Part shown: piece by piece, positions 7,674-18,983 of the stretch
Layout of the letters: every line of letters starts with the position of its first letter
Numbering within the stretch: the first letter of the stretch is position 1
Source of the DNA: a bacterium
GTDB taxonomy: Bacteria > Chloroflexota > Dormibacteria > UBA8260 > Bog-877
Assembly (NCBI GenBank): GCA_021802115.1
Contig: JAKABA010000026.1
Coordinates: forward strand, 1 to 34,633
Direction: 5' to 3'
DNA: 34,633 nt
Notes under the pieces: model-generated
The model's database searches: none
What the model saw: only the letters and a program-made list of their open reading frames with translations
Told to the model about the DNA's origin: nothing
Program-made: the position numbers and the translations under genes

Positions 7674-8411
7674 TCACGCTTTCCGCCGGTGAGTGACGCT
7701 GATATATACGTTGCTCCAACCATCTAAGAACATCATGGGGTCGAGGCCCATGACCTTTGGTCGGTTTAGGAGACAAGAGAGATCGTCGGGGTCACACGAT
7801 ATGGCTCCGTCTGCGGTCTGCGCAATGGTCCCCAGCAAGTCCCAGTTGCTAGCGTCCGCAACCGAGTACACGAAGAGTGTGATCGCCACGTCCCGCTGGT
7901 GCCGTGTAGCCACGCTATGACTCTGCTCGGCGATCTCGGATCACGTCTCGAATGGCGGCTCCGAGACGAGCAATCGGAATGTCGGGGTTCCCCCAGACTC
8001 CGGTGAGGTGCCGACTAGGGATGATGGCCAGGGGGCCCTGATGTGGCCCTACTGCACTAGACAGGTGGAGGGCTGGGCTAACGTCCTTGGATAAGTAGTA
8101 GTCATCGTAACGGGGATGGGGGTTTGGGGGAAGGGGGCCGAAAGTGTGGATTCCGGGGAGAGTTGGTCGAGGCAGAGCTGTGAGATGGGGCTGAACAGGG
8201 CTCGGGGACGCTTTTGAGGACAAGCGGGGCCAAAACACGCCGCTGAGAAGGCCGTAGAGCCTCGCAAATCGCCGCTCATGATGTCCAGGACCCCGACCCT
8301 GTCTGCTGCGAGACGGGTCCCGTCCGCGGTGCTGACCACGTCCGCGTCTCCGACGTGAGCACTCGGCCCACCCTGGTCGTCTGGTTCGGGACCGGGCGGC
8401 AACGTTTGCAC
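7674..8411 (-). pseudogene. Decayed gene of unknown function in several frames
   Basis: Three minus-strand pieces look protein-like but lie in different frames. The first (8411 to about 8250) contains GTRLAADRVGVLDIMSGDLR. The second, ending at 7915, contains PLAIIPSRHLTGVWGNPDIP and ARLGAAIRDVIRDRR. The third (7913-7674) contains VAITLFVYSVADASNWDLLG, ISCDPDDLSCLLNRPKVMGL and DPMMFLDGWSNVYISVT. The second and third pieces are separated by one base. This fits one gene broken by frameshifts and cut at its 5' end by the IS3 relic. I do not recognise the family. The 79-residue third piece could also be an independent small gene. Confidence 0.35.
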
Positions 8412-8437
8412 CGGTCAGGACCTTCCGCCTCGGCGGG

Positions 8438-9181
8438 TTATGCCGCGCACAGGGTGGCGCCGGCGGCATAGACGGCATCGGGGGTCTGGCCATCCAAGGA
8501 TGAGTGCGCCCGATCTTGGTTGTACCAGAGGATGTAGGCGCGGATACCAGCCCTCAGCTCGAGGCCATCTGCCAGTGGGTGCAAGAAGACGTATTCGTAT
8601 TTGAGCGATCTCCAGAACCTCTCGATGAACACGTTGTCGAGGGCCCGGCCCCTGCCATCCATGGAGATGGCGATGCCATGGGCCTTCAGCACGTCGACCC
8701 AGTCCGAGGCGGTGAAGTGGGAGCCCTGATCGGTGTTGAAGATCTCCGGGGTGCCGTAAGTCGCCAGGGCCTCGCGCAGGGCATCCAGACAGAAGGCGAG
8801 GTCCAGCGTGGGGGACATCCGCCAGGAGAGGATCTTCCGAGAGTACCAGTCCTGGATGGCGATCAAGTAGAAGAAACCCTTCTCGGAAGGTAGGTAGGTG
8901 ATGTCCGTGGCCCACACCTCGTTCGGACGGGTGACTTCCCGATCCCGCAGCAGGTAGGGGTAGATGGGGTGCGAGGGGTGCTTGCGACTGGTGTGCGGGC
9001 CGGGTGCCATGGACTGCAGGTCCATCAGCTGCATGAGCCGCTGAACTCGGCTCCGGTGCACCGGGAACCCGGCCGCCCGGAGGGCCCGAGTCATCTGACG
9101 CGACCCCATGAAGGGGTACTCCATGTAGATCCGGTCGATGGCAGTCGTGAGAGGAAGCCTTCGCTGATGTGGGGAGCCCAC
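8438..9181 (-). pseudogene. IS3-family transposase OrfB, 5'-truncated
   Basis: The frame encodes most of an rve-type DDE transposase. YMEYPFMGSRQMTRALRAAG is the HTH_21 region, WATDITYLPSEKGFFYL carries the first Asp, FNTDQGSHF the second and ERFWRSLKYE the Glu. All three catalytic residues and the C terminus (YNQDRAHSSLDGQTPDAVY) are present. The first 40-50 residues normal for OrfB are missing, and there is no OrfA. Upstream of about 9160 the sequence is unrelated and codes on the opposite strand, so this is a relic. The exact ends are not visible. Confidence 0.8.
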
Positions 9182-9352
9182 AACCTACGCCTGATGATCA
9201 AGCGGAAGCGGGATGCCGCCCAGGCCGCCGCGGCCATGTTGCGCAAGCACCGCCTGCAACCGCGGCGAAGCTCCCAGGTGGCGCTGGTGACCGAGCCCAG
9301 CTCCGCGCTCCTGGGGCAGGGGGGCTCGGGGGAGGACTCGCGGGCTCCATAG
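9161..9352 (+). pseudogene. C-terminal fragment of an unidentified protein, possibly a transposase
   Basis: The plus frame reads LMWGAHNLRLMIKRKRDAAQ and AAAAMLRKHRL and ends at TAG 9350-9352. Its codon use is strongly GC3-biased, as in real local genes. The hydrophobic AHNLRL segment resembles the C termini of IS1182-like DDE transposases. It begins exactly where the IS3 relic ends, so its 5' part has been lost. Family assignment is weak. Confidence 0.3.
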
Positions 9353-9463
9353 GGCCGCCTCGGAGCTCTTCCACCGACTCGGATCCCGACTTCTTGGACC
9401 AAACGCGCCCCGAGACAGGCCCGATCGCCGCCGCGGGGCGTTTCCTTTGTCCCTTTGGGGCCT

Positions 9464-9548
9464 GATTCTCACCTCAAAAGCCCCCAAGGACAGCAAAACG
9501 CCCGGAGATTTCTCTCCGGGCGTCTGACTTGTGAAAGTCGCAAGCGTT
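9464..9548. repeat. Terminator-bearing direct repeat, copy 2
   Basis: Matches 7226-7312, including CACCTCAA, GACAGCAAAACGCCCGGAGA and the spaced GTCGCAA motif. This copy sits just downstream of nrdJ and is probably the original. Confidence 0.65.
9498..9523 (-). terminator. Intrinsic terminator of nrdJ
   Basis: A perfect 11-bp stem ACGCCCGGAGA/TCTCCGGGCGT closes a TTTC loop. On the minus strand it is followed by TTTTGCT. It lies about 50 bases past the nrdJ stop codon. Confidence 0.65.
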
Positions 9549-9575
9549 TTGCGCCTTATCCGCAAGACCCTCCCA

Positions 9576-12404
<2,829 letters not shown>

Positions 12405-12460
12405 AAATTTCCTCCTTGCAGGACGCGCGGTGGTTGACTAGAGGGCTCTAGGTGGCTTCC

Positions 12461-12508
12461 GAACCATATGTGGTGGGTGTCACAGGGCCTAGGCGCAATA
12501 TCTTGGGC
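12461..12508 (-). promoter_or_regulatory. Candidate tandem NrdR boxes upstream of nrdJ
   Basis: The known NrdR box core is CwAtATaTwG. The site at 12496-12505 reads CAATATCTTG (nine of ten on the plus strand) and the site at 12464-12473 reads CCATATGTGG (seven of ten). Their starts are 32 bases apart, about three helical turns, the usual spacing of paired NrdR boxes. Location and spacing support the call, but the second site is weak. Confidence 0.5.
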
Positions 12509-12558
12509 CCTCAGCGTCAAATAGTCAAGAGCATGCCGCTCGCACGTCCAGCCCTCCC

Positions 12559-12576
12559 TAGAATCGTATCTATAAG
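12559..12576 (+). promoter_or_regulatory. Possible -10 region of the kgd-lpd operon
   Basis: TAGAAT (12559-12564) and TATAAG (12571-12576) both fit a -10 element in an otherwise GC-rich stretch. No clear -35 is visible. Either would give a 5' leader of about 50-70 bases containing the kgd Shine-Dalgarno. Confidence 0.35.
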
Positions 12577-12635
12577 CAGCGAGAGCTGCGAAGTGAGACG
12601 CCGTCGGCGTTCGCCCCGCCATTCAGGGAGACACC

Positions 12636-15600
12636 TTGCCGAGTAAGACCATGGAGGTGACTCTGCCTCAGATGGGAGAGTCGGTGACCGAGGGGGTGGT
12701 GGGAGCCTGGCGCAAGCAGCCCGGTGATCAGGTGGCGGCCGGCGAGACCCTGGTCGAGATCCAGACCGACAAGATCGACGCCGAGGTGCCCGCCCCGGCC
12801 GATGGCGTCCTGGTCCGGATCGTGGCCCCCGAGGGGGAGGTCGTCGCGGTTGGCGCGACCCTGGCGGAGCTCGCGCCGGGGGAGGCGGCGGCCGGCCGGG
12901 CGCCTGAGTCCGGCAACGGGGACGCTCTCGGCACCTCGTCGACGACCCCTGCCGCGGAGCCGGCAGCTCCGGTGCCCGTGCCGCTGCCGGCGCTCGGCGA
13001 GTCGGTGACGGAGGGCGTCGTCGGCACGTGGCACAAGAAGCCGGGAGATGAGATCGCGGCCGGCGAGACCCTGGTTGAGATCCAGACCGACAAGGTGGAC
13101 GCGGAGGTGCCGGCACCGATCGGGGGGACCGTGCTCGAGGTGCTGGTCCCGGAGGGTGAGACCGTCTCCGTGGGCACGGTGATGGCCACGATTCAGCCCG
13201 GGACACCGGCGGGCGACCGGCCGGCATCGGTGCCCGTGCCTCCCGAGCCCAAGCTCAGCGGCGAGGCCACCGCCTCGGTTCTGGAGACGGATGCGAGTCC
13301 ACTGGCGAGAAGGCGCGCAGTCCAGGACGGGGTCGACCTGAGCCGGGTTGAGGGCACCGGTCCTGGAGGAATGGTGCGCCGCGACGATGTGGTCCGGTCC
13401 GAGGCGGCCCCTGCGGGGGGTGCCACGGTGGTGCCGATCAAGGGAACCTCGGCCAAGCTGGTGGAGGCGATGGAGGAGAGCCTCACCATTCCCACCGCCA
13501 CCAGCTTCCGCACCATCGAGGTGCCGGTCCTGGAGGCCCGCCGCAGCCAGTTGAACGCCGCGTTGCAGCGGGCGGGGCGGTCTGATCTCAAGGTCTCCTT
13601 CACCCACCTGGTCGCCTACGCCCTGGTCAGGGCGGCTCGGGAGATGCCTGCCTTTGCGGCCGGCTTCGCCCGCCGGGACGGTCAGCCCCAGAAGGTGATT
13701 CGTGACGGCGTCAACCTGGGGTTGGCGGTGGACGTCGAGCGTTCTGACGGCTCCCGCTTCCTGCTGGTTCCGGTGATCAAGGGTGCGCACCGGCTCGACT
13801 TCGCGGGGTTCCGCGCCGCCTACGAGGAGCAGGTCCGCAGGACCCGCACCGGAGGGCTGTCCGTGGACGACCTCGCGGACGCCACCATCACCCTCACCAA
13901 CCCCGGCGGGGTCGGCACCGTCGGGTCCGTGCCGCGGCTCATGGCCGGACAGTCCGCGATCATCGCGGTCGGCGCGATCGGCATCCCCGCGGGCTTCTCG
14001 GGGCTCTCGACGGAGGCCAGGGCGGCTCTGGGGATCCGCCCCATCATGACCCTCACCAGCACCTACGACCATCGGCTGGTGCAGGGGTTGGAGTCCGGGA
14101 TGCTCCTGCGTCAGATGGAGGTCCTGCTCGCGGGAGGGCAGGGCTTCTACGAGGATGTCTTCAGGAGCCTGCAGCTTGACCTGCCCGCGCTCCCGGAGGT
14201 CGCGAGTGCGCCGCCACTGACCGTCAGCGCCGGATCCGCGCTGGCGACCCCCAACCAGCAGCTGATGCGGGCGGTGGCGGCCGGGATGTCGCTGGTCAAG
14301 GCGTATCGGACTCACGGCCACCTGGCCGCCCATCTCGACCCTTTGGGTTCGGAGCCGCCCGGAGATCCCTCCCTCGAGCCCGCCACCGTGGGGCTCGACC
14401 ACACCCTCATGACCCAGGTGCCGGCGGAGATGCTCCGGGTTGCCGTGCCGGGGGCCACCCTGGCAGACGCCCTGCCCCGGATGCGGCAGACCTACTGCGG
14501 CACCATCGCCTATGAGATCGAGCACATCAGCAGCCACGAGCAGCGGACCTGGCTGCGCAGCCAGATCGAGTCCGGCGCCCATCTGGTCCCGCTCAGTCAG
14601 GAGGAGCAGCGTCAGCTCCTGCAGCGGCTGGCGCAGGTCGACGCGTTCGAGCGCTTCCTGCGCAAGACCTATCTCGGCCAGCACACATTCTCGATCGAGG
14701 GGCTGGACGCGCTGGTCCCGATGCTCGAGGAGCTGATCGACCTCTTCAGCCGGGACGGCACCCGGGAGGTGGTGCTGGGGATGGCCCATCGCGGCCGCCT
14801 CAATGTGACGGCGCGGATCGTGGGCCGCTCCCTTGAGGACATCATCGCGGAGTTCGAGTCAGGCGCGTACCTGGGGGGCGCGTCGACCGGGGACGTCAAG
14901 TACCACTACGGGGCCGAGGGCGTCGCCCGGACCCGTGAGAACCGTGAGGTGAAGGTGGTGCTCACCCACAATCCCAGCCACCTTGAGGTGGTGAACGCGG
15001 TGGTCGAGGGCCGCACCCGGGCTCGCCAGACCGCGGCCGGCGCGATACAGCAGGACACCCGCTGGGCCATTCCGGTGCTCATCCACGGGGATGCCGCCTT
15101 CACCGGACAGGGCGTGGTGACCGAGACCCTCAACCTCCAGAGCCTGGAGGGTTACCGGGTCGGCGGCACCGTGCACATCATCGCCAACAATCAGATCGGT
15201 TTCACGACCGAACCCGGCGAGGGGCGCTCGACGAGGTATGCCAGCGACGTCGCCAAGGGCTACGACATACCCATCATCCATGTGAACGGGGACGACGTGG
15301 AGGCGTGCCTGCAGGCCGTCCGGCTGGCGGTCAGCTACCGGGCGACCTTCGAACGAGATGTGCTCATCGACCTGATCGGATACCGCCGGCTGGGGCACAA
15401 CGAGGGCGACGAGCCCGCCTACACGCAGCCTGTGATGATGGCCAAGATCCGCCGCCATCCGACCCCCGTGCAGGTCTATGGAGCCCGCCTGGTCGAGCGC
15501 GGGGTGGTCAGCGAGGCCGATCTTGAGCGTGCCCAGCAGGTCGCCTACCAGGAGATGGTCGATGCCCACGCCCGCGCGCTCGCCGACGGCAAGGAGCTGG

Positions 15601-16850
15601 CGGCGGCCGCCCAGCCGGCCGGGACCATGACGGAGCCGTCGGGGCTCCCCGTGGTGGAGACCTCCGTCTCCGTGGACCGCCTGAGGGCGCTGGACCTCGA
15701 GCTGGCGGCGACCCCTGAGTCCTTCAAGCTGAACCCCAAGCTCACCCGTTTCTTCGCGCAACGCCCGCAGGCGTTCGGCCCGGACGGCAGGTTGCTGTGG
15801 GCCCAGAGCGAAGCGCTGGCGTTCGCCAGCCTGATCGAGGACGGGGTCGCGATCCGTCTCACCGGGCAGGACACCGCTCGGGGCACCTTCAGCCAGCGCC
15901 ACCTGGTGCTCCACGATGTGGAGACGGGCGCCAGCTGGGCCCCCATCCAGCACCTTGCCGGGGCCAGGGCCGCTTTCGAGGTGCACAACAGCCCCCTCTC
16001 CGAGGTGGCGGCGATGGGCTTCGAGTATGGCTACGGAGTGACCAAGCCCGACGCCCTGGTGATCTGGGAGGCCCAGTACGGGGACTTCTTCAACAACGCC
16101 CAGGTGATCATCGACCAGTTCGTGGCGGCGGGTCAGGCCAAGTGGGACCAGGAGTCGCGCCTCACCCTGCTGCTCCCGCACGGCTACGAGGGCAGCGGCC
16201 CGGAGCACTCCAGCGCCCGGGTCGAGCGCTTCCTCGAGCTCTGCGCCGAGGGCAACATGCGGGTGGCCAATCCCTCGACCGCCGCCCAGTACTTCCATCT
16301 GCTGCGGCTGCAGGCGCTGGCGGATGAGCGGCGGCCGCTGGTGGTGCTGACCCCCAAGAGTGGGCTGCGGCTGCCCGCAGCGATGTCGAGCCCGGCCGAG
16401 CTCGCCGAGGGATCGTTCCAGGCGGTCCTGGATGATCCGCGCAGACCCGGCCCCGAATCGGTGCGCAGACTGCTGCTGGCCAGCGGCAAGGTGGCGCACG
16501 AGCTGATCGCGCGCCGGGACAAGGAGCAGCGCGCGGAGGTCGCGGTGGTGCGGCTGGAACTTCTGTACCCGTTCGCGGCCGCGGCCGTCGCCGAGATCCT
16601 GGCGCGCTACGCCGGGGTGGAACAGGTCTTCTGGGTCCAGGAGGAGCCGCGCAACATGGGCGCCTACAGCTACCTGGTGCCCCGGCTGCAACCGCTGCTG
16701 CGGCCGGGCCTTGCGCTCCACTACGTGGGCCGGCGCGCGCAGGCATCGCCCTCCGAGGGATCCATGAGCGCGCACCAGCAGGAGCAGGAGCGACTGATCA
16801 GGGAGGCGGTCATGGGCGGAGCGACCACCGATCCCGCGGTGCCGGAGTGA
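12636..16850 (+). CDS. kgd: 2-oxoglutarate dehydrogenase E2-E1 fusion with tandem lipoyl domains (Kgd/OdhA type)
   Basis: The 1,404-residue protein carries two 2-oxoglutarate dehydrogenase components. Domains in order are lipoyl 1 (about 5-80, Lys46 in QTDKIDAEV), lipoyl 2 (about 113-188, Lys153 in QTDKVDAEV), an E3-binding domain (about 219-253, ASPLARRRAVQDG), the E2 succinyltransferase (about 270-505, with STYDHRLVQG) and the thiamine-diphosphate E1 (about 545-1395, with GMAHRGRLNV, HGDAAFTGQG and YRRLGHNEGD). Mycobacterial Kgd has the same E2-E1 fusion but no lipoyl or E3-binding domains, relying on a separate E2. Here all are on one chain, and only E3 (the next gene, overlapping by GTGA) is separate. 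The DHRxxQ form of the E2 motif is shared with Kgd. The TTG start is supported by GGGAG seven bases upstream; an ATG at 12651 is less well placed. Confidence 0.93.
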   Translation: MPSKTMEVTLPQMGESVTEGVVGAWRKQPGDQVAAGETLVEIQTDKIDAEVPAPADGVLVRIVAPEGEVVAVGATLAELAPGEAAAGRAPESGNGDALGTSSTTPAAEPAAPVPVPLPALGESVTEGVVGTWHKKPGDEIAAGETLVEIQTDKVDAEVPAPIGGTVLEVLVPEGETVSVGTVMATIQPGTPAGDRPASVPVPPEPKLSGEATASVLETDASPLARRRAVQDGVDLSRVEGTGPGGMVRRDDVVRSEAAPAGGATVVPIKGTSAKLVEAMEESLTIPTATSFRTIEVPVLEARRSQLNAALQRAGRSDLKVSFTHLVAYALVRAAREMPAFAAGFARRDGQPQKVIRDGVNLGLAVDVERSDGSRFLLVPVIKGAHRLDFAGFRAAYEEQVRRTRTGGLSVDDLADATITLTNPGGVGTVGSVPRLMAGQSAIIAVGAIGIPAGFSGLSTEARAALGIRPIMTLTSTYDHRLVQGLESGMLLRQMEVLLAGGQGFYEDVFRSLQLDLPALPEVASAPPLTVSAGSALATPNQQLMRAVAAGMSLVKAYRTHGHLAAHLDPLGSEPPGDPSLEPATVGLDHTLMTQVPAEMLRVAVPGATLADALPRMRQTYCGTIAYEIEHISSHEQRTWLRSQIESGAHLVPLSQEEQRQLLQRLAQVDAFERFLRKTYLGQHTFSIEGLDALVPMLEELIDLFSRDGTREVVLGMAHRGRLNVTARIVGRSLEDIIAEFESGAYLGGASTGDVKYHYGAEGVARTRENREVKVVLTHNPSHLEVVNAVVEGRTRARQTAAGAIQQDTRWAIPVLIHGDAAFTGQGVVTETLNLQSLEGYRVGGTVHIIANNQIGFTTEPGEGRSTRYASDVAKGYDIPIIHVNGDDVEACLQAVRLAVSYRATFERDVLIDLIGYRRLGHNEGDEPAYTQPVMMAKIRRHPTPVQVYGARLVERGVVSEADLERAQQVAYQEMVDAHARALADGKELAAAAQPAGTMTEPSGLPVVETSVSVDRLRALDLELAATPESFKLNPKLTRFFAQRPQAFGPDGRLLWAQSEALAFASLIEDGVAIRLTGQDTARGTFSQRHLVLHDVETGASWAPIQHLAGARAAFEVHNSPLSEVAAMGFEYGYGVTKPDALVIWEAQYGDFFNNAQVIIDQFVAAGQAKWDQESRLTLLLPHGYEGSGPEHSSARVERFLELCAEGNMRVANPSTAAQYFHLLRLQALADERRPLVVLTPKSGLRLPAAMSSPAELAEGSFQAVLDDPRRPGPESVRRLLLASGKVAHELIARRDKEQRAEVAVVRLELLYPFAAAAVAEILARYAGVEQVFWVQEEPRNMGAYSYLVPRLQPLLRPGLALHYVGRRAQASPSEGSMSAHQQEQERLIREAVMGGATTDPAVPE

Positions 16851-18220
16851 CCGCGCCCAAGGTGGCCGTGCTGGGGGGAGGCCCGGCAGGGGATGTCGCT
16901 GCGCTGCGCGCCGCCCAGCTCGGGGCGGAGGTGGTGCTGGTCGAGCGGCGCGACCTTGGGGGGACCTGCCTCAACCGCGGCTGCGTGCCCAGCAAGGCGC
17001 TGCTCGCGATCTCGGCTCTGGCCAGCAAGATCCAGCGCGCTGATGAGTTCGGTCTGGTGGTCAACGGACTCTCCTTCGACTTCCCCAAGATGCAGCAGCG
17101 GAAGGACGACATCGTGCTCAAGATGCGGCGCGGGGTCGAGCTGGCCTGTGAGCGCCACCAGGTCAAGGTGGTCCGGGAGCAGGGCCATCTGGAGGACGGT
17201 GCGGTTGTGGCCGGGGGGGTGAGCTATCCCTACGACCACCTGGTGGTATGTGTGGGGACCGAGCCTTCCGGGCTGCCGGGGATCGACATGGAACATCCCC
17301 GGGTGATCACCTCGGACGGGGTCTGGACGCTGAGCGAGATTCCCCAGCGCCTCCTGATCATCGGGGGTGGCGTCATCGGCTGCGAATTCGCCAGCCTCTT
17401 CGGCCCGCTGGGCTCGCAGGTCACGATGGTGGAGATGCTCCCCCAGCTCCTGGCGGGGGTGGACCGGCGCACCGCCCAGCAGTTCCAGAAGCTGGTCGAG
17501 GGCCACGGCGTCAAGGTCCACCTGGAGACCAAGGTCGAGGAGCTGGCATACCGCGCCGACGGGGTGGAGGCGACGCTCACGGGAGGTGAGAAGGTGGACG
17601 CCGACCTGCTGCTGGTGGCGGTGGGCAGAACACCCCAGACTGCCGACATCGGGCTGGTGGAGGCGGGCCTTGAGCTCAACTCCCGTGGTCACGTGGAGGT
17701 CGACGAGTACCTGCGCACCGCCAACCCGAAGATCTGGGCGGCGGGGGACTGCATCGGGGGGCTGCAGCTCGCCCACCTGGCCAGCGCGGAGGCCGCCCGG
17801 GCGGTGGAGAACGCGCTCGAGCCGGCGCGGATGCGACCGATGGATCGGACGGTCGTGCCCAACTGCATCTTCACCAGTCCCGAGATAGCCACGGTGGGAC
17901 TTCACGCGGACCTCGCGCGTCAGGCCGGGCACGAGGTGCGCCTCGGCCAGGCCCGGTTCGTAGGCGAGGCCAAGGCGCTGGCGGAGGGCGAGCCGGAGGG
18001 CTACGTCCAGCTGGTGGCCGACGCCGGGGATGACCGGTTGCTGGGCGCCACCATCATGGGGCCGCATGCCGTCGAGCTGATCCACGAGGTGGGCGTCGCG
18101 ATCAGCGACGGCTTCACCATGGCGGAGCTGGGAGATGTCATCCACGCCCATCCCACAGTGAGCGAGGTGGTGATGGACGCCGCGCAGCAGGGGCACGGCG
18201 CCGCTCCCTATCTGAGCTAG
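16847..18220 (+). CDS. lpdA: Dihydrolipoyl dehydrogenase (E3)
   Basis: Reoxidises dihydrolipoyl groups with NAD+ and is the E3 component of 2-oxoacid dehydrogenase complexes. The 457-residue protein has the FAD-binding start VAVLGGGPAGDVAAL, the redox disulfide in GGTCLNRGCVPSK (Cys41, Cys46), the NAD-binding GGGVIGCEFASLF, the second FAD motif IWAAGDCIGG and the catalytic HAHPTVSE near the C terminus. Its GTG start overlaps the kgd stop (GTGA), indicating translational coupling. It would dock on the E3-binding domain carried by the fusion protein. No other lipoyl enzyme lies in the window, but E3 is often shared. Confidence 0.95.
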   Translation: MTAPKVAVLGGGPAGDVAALRAAQLGAEVVLVERRDLGGTCLNRGCVPSKALLAISALASKIQRADEFGLVVNGLSFDFPKMQQRKDDIVLKMRRGVELACERHQVKVVREQGHLEDGAVVAGGVSYPYDHLVVCVGTEPSGLPGIDMEHPRVITSDGVWTLSEIPQRLLIIGGGVIGCEFASLFGPLGSQVTMVEMLPQLLAGVDRRTAQQFQKLVEGHGVKVHLETKVEELAYRADGVEATLTGGEKVDADLLLVAVGRTPQTADIGLVEAGLELNSRGHVEVDEYLRTANPKIWAAGDCIGGLQLAHLASAEAARAVENALEPARMRPMDRTVVPNCIFTSPEIATVGLHADLARQAGHEVRLGQARFVGEAKALAEGEPEGYVQLVADAGDDRLLGATIMGPHAVELIHEVGVAISDGFTMAELGDVIHAHPTVSEVVMDAAQQGHGAAPYLS

Positions 18221-18321
18221 GACGCACCCGTGCGGCTGCCCCACCGGACCCATGCCCAGTGGGGGAGGTGGCGGCGAGCCCTCGCAGCTCCGGATTCATC
18301 GGTTGCCGCCAGGGGAGGGGG

Positions 18322-18516
18322 ATGGACAGCTCGAGCGATCGGCGCGATGGGCGGGACGGCTATGGCAAAGGGGCCGGGCCGGCGGGATCCAGGGTGGGCG
18401 GCCATGAGGGTCAGCAAACTCGAGATCTCGACCGGAAGCTGTTCGGGTATCTGGGGCTCGAGGTCTCGACGGACGCTCTCATGGAGCAGCTGCGCGGGCC
18501 GGTGGACCACCTGTGA
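18322..18516 (+). CDS. Putative antitoxin upstream of VapC
   Basis: A 64-residue frame ends in DRKLFGYLGLEVSTDALMEQL and overlaps the vapC start (GTGA), the usual antitoxin-toxin arrangement. A purine-rich AGGGGAGG lies directly before the ATG. The N-terminal half is low-complexity (Ser, Arg, Gly, Asp) and shows no clear AbrB, RHH or Phd DNA-binding fold. Assignment as VapB rests on position only. An earlier in-frame ATG at 18259 is possible but less likely. Confidence 0.4.
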   Translation: MDSSSDRRDGRDGYGKGAGPAGSRVGGHEGQQTRDLDRKLFGYLGLEVSTDALMEQLRGPVDHL

Positions 18517-18983
18517 TCACGGCGGTCGACTCCAACATCCTCATCGACGTGCTGAGCCCTGACAGGGTCCGGGGGACCGCCTCCTGGGAGGCCCTGGGAG
18601 CGAGTCGGCGGCGCGGCTCCCTGGTCGCCTGCGACGTCGTGTACTCCGAGGTCGCCGGGCTCTTCGCGAACCAGGAGGAGGCCCGACATGTCCTGGCCGA
18701 GCTGGGAATCCACTACCTGCCGACCTCGGAGGAGGCGGCGCTGCGGGCCTCGAGGATCCAGCGGGAGTACCAGAGGCGGGGGGGCGACCGGCGCCGCCTT
18801 GCCCCCGACTTTCTGGTCGGTGCCCACGCGCTGGACGTGGCCGACCGGCTGCTGACCCGGGATCGCGGATTCTACCGGGCCTACTTCCGGGATCTGGTGG
18901 TGGTCGAGCCCTCCAGATCGCGAGCGGAGGTCGACCGGTCCCTCCGCGCGGGCCCCGCTCTCATTCCACCGCGAGGCAGGTGA
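18513..18983 (+). CDS. vapC: PIN-domain ribonuclease toxin, VapC family
   Basis: VapC toxins are Mg2+-dependent RNases that usually cleave tRNA or rRNA. This 156-residue protein has the PIN acidic set: Asp6 in AVDSNILIDVL, Glu46 in YSEVAGLF, Asp99 in APDFLVGAHA and Asp117 in TRDRGFY. It overlaps the putative antitoxin by four bases. The C-terminal 25 residues are basic and variable. It converges with the AsnC-like gene, and their 3' ends overlap by about 23 bases. Confidence 0.85.
   Translation: MITAVDSNILIDVLSPDRVRGTASWEALGASRRRGSLVACDVVYSEVAGLFANQEEARHVLAELGIHYLPTSEEAALRASRIQREYQRRGGDRRRLAPDFLVGAHALDVADRLLTRDRGFYRAYFRDLVVVEPSRSRAEVDRSLRAGPALIPPRGR

Noticed and set aside
12405..12635. A cobalamin riboswitch upstream of nrdJ or kgd
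   Set aside because: No B12-box-like sequence or multi-stem arrangement is visible in the 231 bases. NrdR-like boxes explain the region better.
12570..16775. Long minus-strand frames opposite kgd (739 and 638 codons)
   Set aside because: Both are antisense shadows of a protein with clear lipoyl, E2 and E1 motifs. Their products are rich in Arg, Gly, His and Asp and match nothing.
18239..18264. CCCCAC/GTGGGG hairpin after lpdA as a terminator
   Set aside because: The stem is short with a long loop and no T-run follows, so it is weak evidence for termination.
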